DNA of 64,000 nucleotides, from positions 37,942,689-38,006,688 of the forward strand of contig NC_030381.2 in NCBI RefSeq assembly GCF_001625215.2. Reading direction: 5' to 3'. A program made the translations under genes and the position numbers. Within the stretch, counting starts at the first letter, position 1, and each line of letters starts with the position of its first letter. Of this stretch, positions 22,401 through 44,900 are shown piece by piece. The DNA comes from Daucus carota subsp. sativus. Lineage: Eukaryota; Streptophyta; Magnoliopsida; Apiales; Apiaceae. Under the pieces are notes generated by a model, which saw nothing but the letters and a program-made list of their open reading frames with translations, was not told the DNA's origin and ran no database searches.

Positions 22401-25400
22401 TTTTATTAAGTTTCCTAGATGGGTCGACGAGTACCGGAATCGAAAGAATAAAGCTTAAGCTTGAAACGCCTATCAGGATCGCTGAGCAACTACTCGCAGC
22501 CTGTCAGATACAAACAATGCAAGATTATCAGCAAGCCAAACAGGACTTAATGTCTGTTAATGAACTACTTGGCAGTGTTGAAGATTATGCACAGAAGATG
22601 GAAAGTGAGAGCATTTTGTGGAGAAGGAAAACTTTGTCTCTGGTATATACTTCTTTTTTACACTTAGGTACAGTATGCATCTAATTGGCATTGTAGACTT
22701 GTTTCTTTGTGTTTGTAAGAAAATTATAATTTGGTACTTTTGCAATGTTGTTTCGTAAATTTGAATATGTTCTTGTGCTAATAATGCAGATTGATGATAC
22801 AAAATCACGAGCTTTGAAGCTTACAGAATCAACACTAGTGATATCGAATATTGATATTGTCACAACTTACGTATTCAGAGGAAATAAAGGTGCTCTAGTG
22901 CCTGCTGCCTCAGTGATTCAGAATGATATCATAGGTCCTGCACTCTCTGAGGCACAAGTCAGTCACTCACTCCTGCTTGTGTGTGTGGTTTGGCGTTAAG
23001 ATTTCTACAGTATTATAGGCGGGCTTAACCAATATTTCCTATTGAGCTTCCATATCTGTGCTTCTGGTACCAGATCTCTAATTATTACGAATCTTACTTT
23101 CTGTTTTTGTTCATTTGAAATTTAGAAACTCCTGGGAGATTATGTAACATGGCTACAATCAAATAATGCTCGTGAAGGAAGATCATATTTGGAGTCCTTT
23201 AAGAAAAAATGGCCTTCCATTGTCAATACTGAGAATCTTGTAGAGTTGGAGACTGATAATTTTTTGGGTAGAAAATATGAGCTGAGCAGAGAAGCAATAG
23301 AAAGCTTTAATGCTGCAGCAGCTTCAAAATTGTTTGATCAAGAAGTCCGTGAAGCAGTAAGTTAAAAAGTCTTTATTGTCCTTACTAATCCTGAAGTCAT
23401 GTTGGAAATTGGAAATTCATAATGGAAGCAGACATAGATATCTAATCAATATGACTTTTCAATAGTTCACACATGTGTGGAGGCATATATGATTTGATCC
23501 ACATTGAGATTCATCTAATCCATGCACCTCCTTTCTTATAGTGTGCCCAACCTAACGCAGCACACATATACAGACCATCACTGCCTACACAGAATACAAC
23601 TGTTTTATTTTGCTTTTATCCACACCATGCAACTTGTTAATTGTTTCTGCATACAATGAATTGTCATATATTGTGGGTTTCACTAACATCTTTAAATTCA
23701 TTATAATTTTAACAACTCAATATATATGAGTGTACATTGGAAATGGTGTGCTACTGTACTGTTTCTTGAAAACCTTTAGGAAAATAGCTACTCCCTCCGT
23801 CCCAGTCAATTGTATATGTTTGTTTTTCACTGCTCGGCACGCATTTTAAGGCTCTTATAAAATATAGCTCTATAGCTTATTTTCAAATTTTTCTTTTTTT
23901 GTATAAAAATATAATTTTTATTTTTATACAGAAAAAGATAATCTTACAAATAAGTTGCACAACTATTTTTATTGAAGCATTAAAATCCGTGCCCCGTTCC
24001 CGTCGCCCAATGTATACTGTTGGTTGGGACGGAGGGAATACATCAAATAACACTACCTTGCATCAATCAACTGATGCGGTTTAAAAAAATCACATGGGAC
24101 TCATGAGAATTTTTTCAGCGTTTATACTAAATAATGAGCTATATATGAACTTGTTCCTTTGTAAACAAGTCAAAAACGAAACTGATGATGTTAATTGCAG
24201 TGTATTATGAACACTGCTTGTAATGTTGATCCAGCATATAACTTATTATAATGGATTCTGTTTATTGAATTTTTAGTTCATTGGAAGTTTTGGGGGACTG
24301 GGAGCAGCTGGTTTATCGGCATCACTTCTGACATCTGTTCTACCAACCACATTAGAGGATCTTCTTGCTCTCGCCTTATGCTCAGCTGGAGGGTAGGGTC
24401 ACTTTTTATTATGTAGCATTGGAATTCATTTTCAGTTTCATTTTGCTTTCAGTTTAATATGCCCCTCTCTTCCCAACTCTTTTGGTCCTCATGATTTCAG
24501 TTTAATAGTCGGCTTGATCCTGAGGTCCTTTAAATACTAATTCATATGAATTTGGGTCTTTGGGTGAGGAAATATGGGGCAGGGGTTCACCAAGGTGGGG
24601 GTTTAGCCAAAACTGAGCAGATCTGAAAATATGGCATGCAGTATAAATGTGTAATCTGTGCGGTGAATAGTTGATAAGGATGCAGAGGGTTGACAATGTG
24701 TTATCTAGAACTTGCTGATACTCCCTTAGGTTTGTACAAGATTATATAGTATAATGAATCGCTTGAAATTCCAAAATGTACGATAAAAAAGGCACTTTCA
24801 GAAAGAACTAAGCGCTTGCCCAGTGTATTTCCATGGGCTTTTATTATTGGAAAGCGTGACATTTTAATATCCTTGTAAATATGAATATTCACAAGAATAT
24901 GAATTTCTATTGTTTATATATGTTGGGGTAAATAACTAAAAATAATATTCAAGCAAAAACAGCTCATTTGTCTATACAGGTTTTTTTCTGCAGAGTTTTA
25001 CCCACATTACTTTTTTACTCGGTCTTATTATTATAAATTTATTTATGAGAGAAAAAAAAATGAATTGTTGCCCAAAGACTTTATAATATAAAGAATTGCT
25101 GCATCTCAGTTGTTAAACTGACTTTTGGCCTTTTTTAGATGACATCAATTGCATAGTATTTTGTACAAATGAATCATGAGTGTGAAGTGTAGTTTACTCG
25201 ATTCTTTTTGGGTATGCTTTTTCATCCTGCTCTTTGCACTGCTATTACAGGTTGTTAGCCATCTCCAAATTCCCGGCACGAAGACAACTGGTGGTTGACA
25301 AAGTGAAAAGAACTGCTGATGCCTTGGGAAGGGAACTTGAAGAAGCCATGCTGAAGGATCTGGTGGAAACAACAGAGAGTTTGAAAAACTTTGTAAAACT

Positions 25401-25533
25401 CATTGGTAAACCATATCAAGATTTGGCACAACACAGGCTGGAAAACCTCTTAGCTACACAAGAAAAGTTAAGTAGCATGGAGAGCACTATTAAAACTCTA
25501 CAGATAGAAAATCAAAATTTACATATATCATGA
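16449..25533 (+). CDS. FZL: FZL, plastid dynamin-like membrane-remodelling GTPase (920 aa)
   Basis: FZL (FZO-like) is a chloroplast dynamin-family GTPase that shapes thylakoid and envelope membranes. Eleven exons join in frame to 920 residues: 16449-16926, 18271-18830, 18950-19018, 20268-20465, 21382-21513, 22034-22120, 22202-22642, 22790-22957, 23126-23356, 24277-24392 and 25251-25533. The Arabidopsis protein has about 912. The first 55 residues are Ser/His/Arg-rich and lack acidic residues, as in a transit peptide. A domain resembling thiamine-phosphate synthase follows (about 75-345). The GTPase motifs are G1 GEFNSGKST (370-378), G2 Thr in VPTTNE, G3 DTPG (440-443) and G4 NKSD (498-501). 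A hydrophobic glycine-rich membrane segment starts at about 789 (GGLGAAGLSASLLTSVLP), and the protein ends in a coiled coil. Intron 4 (20466-21381) needs a GC donor. A Stowaway MITE sits in intron 9. Confidence 0.96.
23791..24038. mobile_element. Stowaway MITE in FZL intron 9
   Basis: The termini are the standard CTCCCTCCGTCCC on the left and GGGACGGAGGGA on the right, flanked by TA on both sides (23789-23790 and 24039-24040). Length is about 248 bp, with no coding capacity. It lies within the 23357-24276 intron and does not touch the splice sites. Confidence 0.9.
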
Positions 25534-26817
25534 CTGCATATGCATAGGGGATAATTGCGTGCACACATAATGTGTGAATGCTATGACGAAGTAAGCAGTT
25601 GTAACGGTAATGTATCTGCTTTTATTTTTTTTGTTTCACCTTTTTGACGTGTACAGCCTGCAAGTTGCATCTAGGAAGGGGAACAAGTAATAAATATCCT
25701 TTATTACGTGGTTATTTTCTTTGTTTTAATTAAAAATAAATATAGATGTACACTCAACTTCTGTTAAGTATTTATAATATAGATGTACTCTCAACTATAT
25801 ATAATTCAACTTCTGTTATTTAGACTTTATCAAATTATTTAATATTTATTTTTAATCAAAACAAAGAAAATTACTATATAATAGAGGGAAAGGATGAACA
25901 AGTATTTATTATATAGAGGTACTCTCAACTTCTGTTATTGTGGTCATGTGAGAAGACGATAAAATACGGTAGGTCGCTTAGTTGCCAGAAATTGCCCCTG
26001 TGCTGTACTGAAGAGAAGTTTGCACTGTTTGACTCTTTTCCGCAAAGTATTTTTAACTTTGGTTGACATGGATTATTTTTACCTGACTCTTCTCCACAAA
26101 GTATTTTAAGATTTTTTGAGTACCTGAAGCTTCGTAGTTGCAGTTCTTATTTTGGTCAAGTTGTTTGCAACCCCCTACTCAGAACTCAAAAGGCCGCCTT
26201 TGGCATTTTACCTACATTCTGGGTCAGTTCAGAAAGGGAAAGGAAAACATAAACTGCCGTTCCTATAATTTTTGCTTGGAACTTTGGAGATCTTCTCGCA
26301 ATTGGCAATATCAAAATAGATGCACTGTTTAAGGATGGACATTGGGGAACTAAACCCAACAAAAATGATAACGTATTTGGTTTTTTGGTTTTTGTCACAG
26401 AGTCTATTGCCCGTACCAGATAAACAGCAATGCAAATGTTCAAAAATCACAAGTAATGCATCTTATCGGCTTCAGCGCTAAATTTGCATGATTGAACCTT
26501 AGACATCTCTAATGTTTATAGTCAGTCAAATGCAGCTCAGAAGAATTTTGCAAAAGTTTGAACAGAAGTACGATTTTGGCATACGATAAGATGCCACAAT
26601 GCTTACAGATTTCATCAACTTAAACGCACTAAAGTGCTTTTATATTTCATAGACTGTCAATAAAAAAATTAGTGGTGTAAACACCAACAAAAGAAAGAGG
26701 ACAAGTCTCCAGCTTTCCAATAGTAACGGTAACTTTGTCCTATATACAAGAATTATCTTGAGGGCGTTTATGAACACAAGTAAACTGCTGGGTACAGGTT
26801 CAAAAATATTACTTTAC
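25534..26817. other. FZL/MIRO convergent intergenic spacer
   Basis: About 1.3 kb between two convergent stop codons. It must hold both 3' UTRs. A segment near 25700-25930 contains the imperfectly repeated words GATGTACWCTCAACTTCTGTTA and resembles the centre of the hairpin element at 56661. The open frames near 26186-26443 have no recognisable features and I do not support them. Confidence 0.6.
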
Positions 26818-36948
<10,131 letters not shown>

Positions 36949-37427
36949 TGATATATGAAATGAATGGATCAAACAGATGCAAGGATTGATTGAAGAAGAA
37001 GAAGCCCTAGTTTATGAGAATAATTTTCGCTGATGAATTAGATACTGGTGTTGTGATGTGACATCACAAGCAGAAGCTACCAGAAACTGTTGTGCGTGTA
37101 CATGTTATGGAGAGAGTAATTTGATGGTAACTTTTTACTCTCTAGCGAAGTCACCGACTGAAATGTATACCGTTACTGGCTTACTGCCGTGTTTTTTCAA
37201 GAAATTCTCATAAAGAAATTTTGATACATTTTTGTGAATTCTTGAAATTTTCTGGAAAAAATTTGTCTAAATAAAAATGTTTTTGAGAAAAAAAATTTTG
37301 CACATTTTTCGTGATATATATTTATGAAAAATTTTATTTCAATAAAAAAATATTTCTTGAAAAATCAAATTATATTTCGTGAGACAAATAAAGAATTCTT
37401 GAAAGCGTAAATCTACTTATTTACTAA

Positions 37428-37784
37428 GGGTCTCTTTGGGAGTGTTGTTAAAAATTGTTGTGCTGTCAGAAAAAGTGCTGGTAAAAAAAGTGATGTTGTA
37501 GAAATCAGATAACTGTTTGGTAATTTTTTTGATATTTACTTATTTTGAGTTTTAATATAAAAAAAATGTTTTTGATGAGGTTTGATAATGAAATCTGTAA
37601 TTGTTTTTTGCAAAAGTTGAAAAGCAGCTTTTTTTCAAAAACATGGTAGGACCTACTTTTTCTAAAAGCAGCTTTTCAGCTAAAAGTTGCTGTTTGGAAA
37701 AGCTGATTTTAGATTTACCAAACAGTTTTTTACCTGTTTTTCAGCAAAAAACTGCTGTCTGCAACAGCAACCCAAAACAGTACC
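37428..37784. mobile_element. Tourist-like MITE between MIRO and XPD
   Basis: Left end GGGTCTCTTTGGG; right end on the other strand GGTACTGTTTTGGG. The 3-bp duplication TAA flanks it (37425-37427 and 37785-37787). Inside are repeated AAAAGCAGCTTTT-like arms typical of this MITE class. It sits in the shared promoter region of two divergent genes. Confidence 0.75.
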
Positions 37785-38864
37785 TAAGTCGTGTATCATA
37801 TTGTTGTTGGGTTTATTGAGTTGGGTTAAATGTAAATTATTATATTAAGTATTTTATACGGAATTAAATGGGTCAATCATAACTATATCGAATTGTAAAT
37901 TTAAATGAGCGAGGGAACTCAAAAAATTTCGAATCATCATTAAACTAGTTAGGCTCTTTATTTCAAATTAGATTAACACGTAATTTACAATACTTCTAAA
38001 AAAAACACGTAATGCATTTCATAATTTACACTTTCTTTTTTCCCTTATAAATTAAAAAGACCTGTGTTTATATGGATATGTGATCAATACAGTTTTAAAT
38101 TTGTGTTCAAAATCAACGAGTTCATCTAATTTGAAATGAAGAGAATGACTTAAATGTTGAGATCAGCGGAATCACATCTCTTAGTGCCTTATTCTTATCA
38201 ATAACATTAGCAAATATATATATTAAAATTACTTTTAACTATTTATCTGTTTCAAATGATTTACACATACAAGTTTTATGATACATAATAAATTTACAAT
38301 ATTATGATTCACTGTCTCATTAAAATACGATGATGTGCTGAAATGAAAATCTGTGTACTGTCCCAAAGAAGTCATTTTGAATCGGATATCACGAATATCG
38401 TTGGTTGATTATATTTTAAAATTTAATCAACAAAAACACATTCGAATAATTTGTCGAATCACCAATTAAATCTAATTTATCATGTTATATTAATTTTTTA
38501 CATCTAATTTTATATTAAAGTTATAAATATTTTCTCATAACCCTTGCATATTTCATTATTTTGATAGTACAACTAGTTTTTGACCGGTTAACCCGTGTTT
38601 TGAGCAATTAATTAAATAATTTTTTTTTTTGACGGATATTAATTAAATAATTAATTACAAATTAAGTGATTATTCTGAAAATTTTATATTAACAAAACCC
38701 CAATTTTTACCGAATTATCGTGCAATACCTTATTTTTTCCCGTAAATCTAGTAGTCTTATTATTATAACCTTCGTTAATCTCACATAAACCTCATCACAC
38801 AGCTATCTCGCTTCACTGAGACGGTAAAACTAACACCATCTCTCTTCCTCCTCCAAACCCAAAA

Positions 38865-38894
<30 letters not shown>
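38865..38894. repeat. TC/TA simple repeat in XPD leader
   Basis: A (TC)n run followed by a (TA)n run, then another TC-rich stretch, 40-70 bp upstream of the XPD start codon. It is probably in the 5' UTR or core promoter; pyrimidine patches are common there in plants. Confidence 0.85.
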
Positions 38895-38895
<1 letters not shown>

Positions 38896-38936
38896 CTCTC
38901 TGTCTCTCCCTCCGGCGACACAAAAACAAGAAAGCT

Positions 38937-41900
38937 ATGAAGTTCCAAATCGAAGACGTAACCGTATACTTCCCCTACGACCACATCTACCCCGAACAAT
39001 ACGCCTACATGCTCGAACTCAAGCGCTCTCTCGACGCCCGAGGCCACTCTCTCCTCGAAATGCCCACCGGCACCGGCAAGACCATCGCCTTACTCTCTCT
39101 CATCACAAGTTACTCTCTCTCTAAACCCTCTAATCCTGTCAAATTGATCTACTGCACTCGCACTGTTCACGAGATGGAGAAAACCCTAGCTGAATTGAAG
39201 CTCTTGTACAAGTATCAGGTGGAGTGTTTGGGCAAGGCGGCGAGGATGCTTGCGATTGGACTGTCGTCGCGGAAGAATTTGTGTGTGAATGATAGGGTTT
39301 TGAAGGCGGAGAATAGGGATTCGGTTGATGCGGGGTGTAGGAAGCTGACGGCTAGTTGGGTTAGGGATTTGGCCGTTCAGAACAAGAATGTGGAACTCTG
39401 TAGTTTTTTCGAGGATTATGATCGGGCCGGGGATGTGCTTCTGCCTGCGGGTGTTTACACATTGCAGGTCTTTTTTCGATTTTATTAGTGTTTGATAATT
39501 TTGGCACATTGTTGAATTAATTGGTGATTGTTAGTTGGTTAGTTTAGGATCACATTTATTTGCTTGTTTTAGGAATTATGATATTGGGGGGGTATTAGTT
39601 ATACTGTTTCTATTTTATTGGAGTAGAATGTGATGATTTTTGGTACATGGTAGAAATGATTTAAATGTGGTTGGTGCTAGAAAGCAGGGATACTTCACTC
39701 ACCCGCCGCACTACGCACTCGATTCTTGGGGATTCTTCGATACTCGGGGATTCTTGGGGATTCTTTTCATATGATTAATTCTGTGATTAGTTGAATACTC
39801 TATCACTTAACTACCTTATAATGTGATAATTGTGTTATTAAATAATTATATTGTATATTGTTAAGGATATTGAACTTATTTATTCAATTATTTGGTTTAA
39901 ATATGTATATAACTCTTCAAATACATTAATAATATATATTTTTAATATATTAATATTTGCCGAATCCCCCCGCACCCGAATCCCCATAATTTTAGATTTG
40001 CCGAATTCCCGTATCCCCGTACCGCGCACCCCCGTACCCGCACCCGCACACATGCTTCCTAGGGTTGGTGGTATTTAGGTGAATTTACGATCGTAATATC
40101 TGTTCTGTTAGAAATGTTAAATATGTAGTAAGGTCTTAATGTGTTCAGAGTAGCTATGTAGAAGCAGAACATAGAGTAGCTAATTTTTTTTGTTCTACTG
40201 AATGATCTTCGGTTCTCTGTGTTATTGCCAGCAGACTCAGTACCAAAATATTTGAATTGTTGTTTAAATGAAACCTGGAAAATTTAGAAAGATTTCAACA
40301 TACTTATACTAACTGAGACTGAGAGAGAGGTTGTACAATAATGGAAATCTCTCATCAAGTATTTATCTAGCTAGGCTTTTAGAGATTCAACCTAAATGGT
40401 AACAGCTCCGCTGTTGACTAACTTTTACTCCCTCTGTCCCATTTTAATTGACACTTATTCCTCTTTGGGACGTCCTAAAAAGAATGAACCTATTAAACTT
40501 ACTATTTTTGAACACTACTTTTCACTATTACACCCACTACTTTCTTCCACTATCTCTATTCTATAATAATATAAACACTATTACACCCACTACTTTCCTC
40601 CACTATCTCAAATTTATTATTAAAATTTTGATGGGTCCCACCACTTTACCAACTTTTCAACTAATTTAATTTCTTTTACAACCTTTTTCTTAATCTCCGT
40701 GAAAGTCAAAGCAGTTCAATCTTTTCGGGACGGAGGGAGTAATATACTAAATTGAATGATCTCACAGTTGCCTCATTGCTTATTGATTGTTGGGAAAATT
40801 AAATTGCAGGTCCCTGAACTATTGACGTTTTATTGTCTAGATCCCTGAACTAAAGATTCCGTATTTGAGGTCACTTAACTTTTCTGTTTTCTGATCTAAG
40901 TCCTTCCGTCAAAAAGATTCTAACGGTGTTAACTAGGGTTCTTGAGTTTCATACAGATCAAAGCAATTTTGAAGGTGTTAGCGATATCCAAATTCAAAGT
41001 TCAAGTAGTCAAATTGAAGCTTGAGTCGCTGGCGACACTCATATGACACCAATTTTCAAAAATTATGTTCAATTTAAAATTTTATAAATTTAGGTCACTA
41101 AATTCGATAAAGAACCCTAAATTTATGGTCCAATTTGGGGTTTTTTTAAAATTAAATCTAATTTGTGAAAATTGTTGTCATATAAGTGTCCCTAGTGATT
41201 CAAGCTTCAATTTGACTACTTGAACTTTGAGTTTGGATATCACTAACACCTTCAAAATTGCTTTGATCTGTATGAAACTCAAGAACCCTAGTTAACACCG
41301 TTAGAATTTTTTGACGGAAGGACTTAGATCAGAAAATAGAAAAGTTAAGTGACCTAAAATACGGAATCTTTAGTTCAGGGACCTAGACAATAAAACGTCA
41401 ATAGTTCAAGGACCTATAAATTAATTTGCCCTTGATTGTTAGTACCGTTATTGTCTACTAAGCTAGCCGCTGTTAGCATCATTATCGCATAAAATCATCA
41501 AGCGAATTTGAATATTTAAGAATCTTCTTCTTCTTCTTCTTCTTTTTTTTTTTTAAAGTAATAAAGAGCCCTCTTCTTTTCATTCTTTCCTTATGGCCTT
41601 ATACTTGAATTATAATAGGCTTAGTTTATGCTTGCTAGATTTTTGAATTTTTTTCCAGGTACTGCATTACTGTTATTTAGTCGGTTGAATGTGATTGCAT
41701 GCATAGGCTTTAGAACAATGACAAATCGAATTATTTTGAACAAACTCACTTCTTTATGCTAAAATGTTCATAGATTACAAACGAGTGTTGATCTTTCAGG
41801 ACTTGAGGCTGTTAGGGAAAGAGAAAGGATGGTGCCCGTACTTTTTAGCTCGCCACATGGTAAAATATTCCAATGTAGTGGTTTATAGTTACCAGTACTT

Positions 41901-44900
41901 GCTTGATCCCAAGGTTGCAGGGATTATATCAAAAGAGATGGAAAAAGAGTCTGTTGTGGTTTTTGACGAGGCTCACAATATTGACAATGTTTGTATTGAG
42001 GCGCTTAGTGTTAGTGTGAGGAGGCAGACACTTGAAGGGGCTACAAGGAATCTCAGTAAGATGTCTCAGGAGATTGATAGGTATGCATTGCATATTTTGA
42101 TAGAGTTACCCCCTTGCAAAGATGGTTTCAGTTGGTGACTAGCATAGATACAAAAAGTCAATTTTTTTTAAAATCATAATACATGGTGTAATTGCCAGAA
42201 GAAAGAGGGGAAAGGGTTTTCCATTTTGTATTTAGCACATGTTATAATTTTTTGTAAATCCTTGATCAAAATAGTGTATATACGTTATTAACGAGTGAGT
42301 GAATGACTGATAGACACCAGACTTGAAACTTTCTTTTCTTGTGTTGCTACTTGTTTTTGTGTGTGTGTGAGATACTGTTAGCTTATATTGCCATGATACT
42401 ATGGTAGGAAGGTTGAAGGCCACTGATGCTGGTAGATTACGCTCCGAATACAATCGCCTTGTTGAGGGTTTGGCACAGCGAGGAAATCTACCTAGTATGT
42501 ACAGTCATCATGCACAGTCTGTTAAGTACTTAAGTTATTTTTCATTTTAATAATAGTCAATATCTTTACCTTCCATTTTGTACTTATGTCTAGACAACGA
42601 TACCTGGCTTGGAAATCCTATTTTGCCTGATGATATTTTGAAGGAAGCAGTGCCTGGGAATATACGGCGGGCAGAGCATTTTTTGTCCGTTCTACGCAGA
42701 TTAGTTCAGTATCTTAAAGGGCGACTAGAAACTGAGAATGTAGTGAAGGAAGGACCTGTTACATTTGTTGGCTCTATAAATGCACAGGTTGGGATTGACC
42801 AGAAAATGCTACAGTTTTGTTATGATAGACTCCACTCTCTGATGTTAACGCTGGAGATAACTGACACGGATGAGTTTCTACACATTCAAACAATCTGTGA
42901 CTTTGCAACGCTTGTAGGGACGTACACTCGAGGGTTTTCGATCATCATTGAACCCTTCGATGAAAGAATGCCGCATATTCCTGATCCTGTGTTGCAGGTT
43001 TGCAATTGTTTAAAATTTGAGTTCATCTTGATGGTTGGCAATTACTTCTCATATTCCACATCGGCTCACTTATGTTAGTCATGAATGAAAAACAGTCTTA
43101 ATATATGTATCTGGCTTATTTTCCGATCTACCTATCGAGTAATAAATCAATTTTGGTAGTTATGACCAGAGCTGCCACTTTTAACTTTTGGCAGTAGGCT
43201 GAAAAGTCTCCATTCTTTAATTAAAATTTGCAACGATGTAGAACTTCTCAAGGATATTCATAACAGGTTTAATTAGCAATTCCTTTTCAATTAATTTCAT
43301 GCATGTATGATAGTCTCAAACAGCAGGATTTTTTTTGATGATGTATTTATTTCTTATGTTAATACTATTGAATGCTTACTCTTTGCATTGTCAATCCAGC
43401 TCAGCTGCCATGATGCTTCACTTGCAATTAAGCCTGTCTTTGAACGATTCCAATCAGTTGTAATCACTTCTGGAACACTAAGTCCAATTGATTTATACCC
43501 ACGTCTTCTCAATTTCAATCCCGTTGTTAGTCGAAGCTTTACAATGTCCTTGACAAGGGATTGTATTTGCCCAATGGTTCTTAGTCGTGGAAGGTAATGC
43601 CAATATTGCGGCGTACGGTTTAGTTGCGCATTTTGTAATCCATGTGTATGAACATGTGTTTGTGTTCATAATCCTCTTCATCATCCAACAGTCTCTACTT
43701 TGGTTGCACCATTCACATTGAGGAAGCAAACTGTTTTGTAACTTGAATCTTAATTATTCTTGGTGATTTACTTTAATTATACAAATGTTTTTTTTTTTGG
43801 ATTGAAATGTGGTCTGCATCTGATCATCTTATTTACCTGCCCTCATGTCTATCATTATCAAAAAGTCTTTTGTTACTTTTGAAATAGTTATATATGTCCA
43901 ATTGGTAATGGTCTGGCCTTCTCATTATTTGTAATTTTTTTATTTCAGTGATCAACTTCCTGTTAGCACAAAATTTGATCTGCGAAGTGATCCCGGTGTT
44001 GAAAGAAATTATGGAAGGCTCTTATTAGAGATGGTCTCTGTTGTTCCTGATGGAGTTGTGTGTTTTTTTGTTAGTTACTCATATATGGATGGAATTGTAA
44101 ATAGTTGGAATGAATTGGGAATTCTGAAGGTATACCTGTGTATTTATATAAGTCCTCCTCAATTTGCATGTCTACACCTGTTTTCCAAAATATTTCCTTT
44201 ACTCGAGATAATGTAATGCAGGAGGTAATGCAGCATAAGCTTGTGTTCATTGAGACACAGGATGTTGTTGAAACTACATTGGCCCTGGACAACTATCGCA
44301 GGGCTTGTGATTGTGGAAGAGGTGCTGTCTTTTTCTCTGTGGCCAGGTAAAAATCACCAAGTGTGTGCTAAGTTTGTGTCCAAATACTCGTTCCGATTTT
44401 TACTGTATAGCCTATTCTGCAGATGTTTTTATAGCTCATATTAGTTAGCATTTAGCAATATCTAGGAATACTTGAGAGTAATATTGAAGTCATGCATGCT
44501 ACCTTTGTATTTAAATCAAGAATAATGCGGTAGTTATCGCACTTATCTTTGTTTTCAAATGTGTTTACTATGATGGTTCCCTGTTAGTTGCTGGTAGTTC
44601 AGCTTACTGAAGTTTTTCTTCTGTAGGCTATGTTTGTTTCCTAGGAATATAATCTCTCAGCATGTCATGAATTTGTATTCAGTTTGCCTTTATTTTTATC
44701 CTATATGAGAACTCTCATTGTTTTCAAATGTGTTTACTATGATGGTTCTACAGGGGAAAAGTAGCAGAAGGCATAGACTTTGATAGACATTATGGCAGAC
44801 TTGTTATCATGTTTGGCGTTCCTTTCCAGTACACGCTAAGCAGGTAGTCTCTATATTTATCTGTAATTTTGAATTTAGTCATTATCGATTATGATAATTA

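Larger units (their letters stand above)
36949..38936. other. Divergent MIRO/XPD promoter region
   Basis: About 2 kb separate two divergent start codons and must hold both promoters. It contains a Tourist-like element (37428-37784) and otherwise AT-rich sequence with no gene. The XPD side ends in a TC then TA simple repeat (about 38865-38894), immediately before the coding start. Confidence 0.65.

Noticed and set aside
26186..26450. Minus-strand open frames of 73-85 residues downstream of FZL
   Set aside because: They overlap one another in different frames, lack family features, and lie in the expected 3' UTR region.
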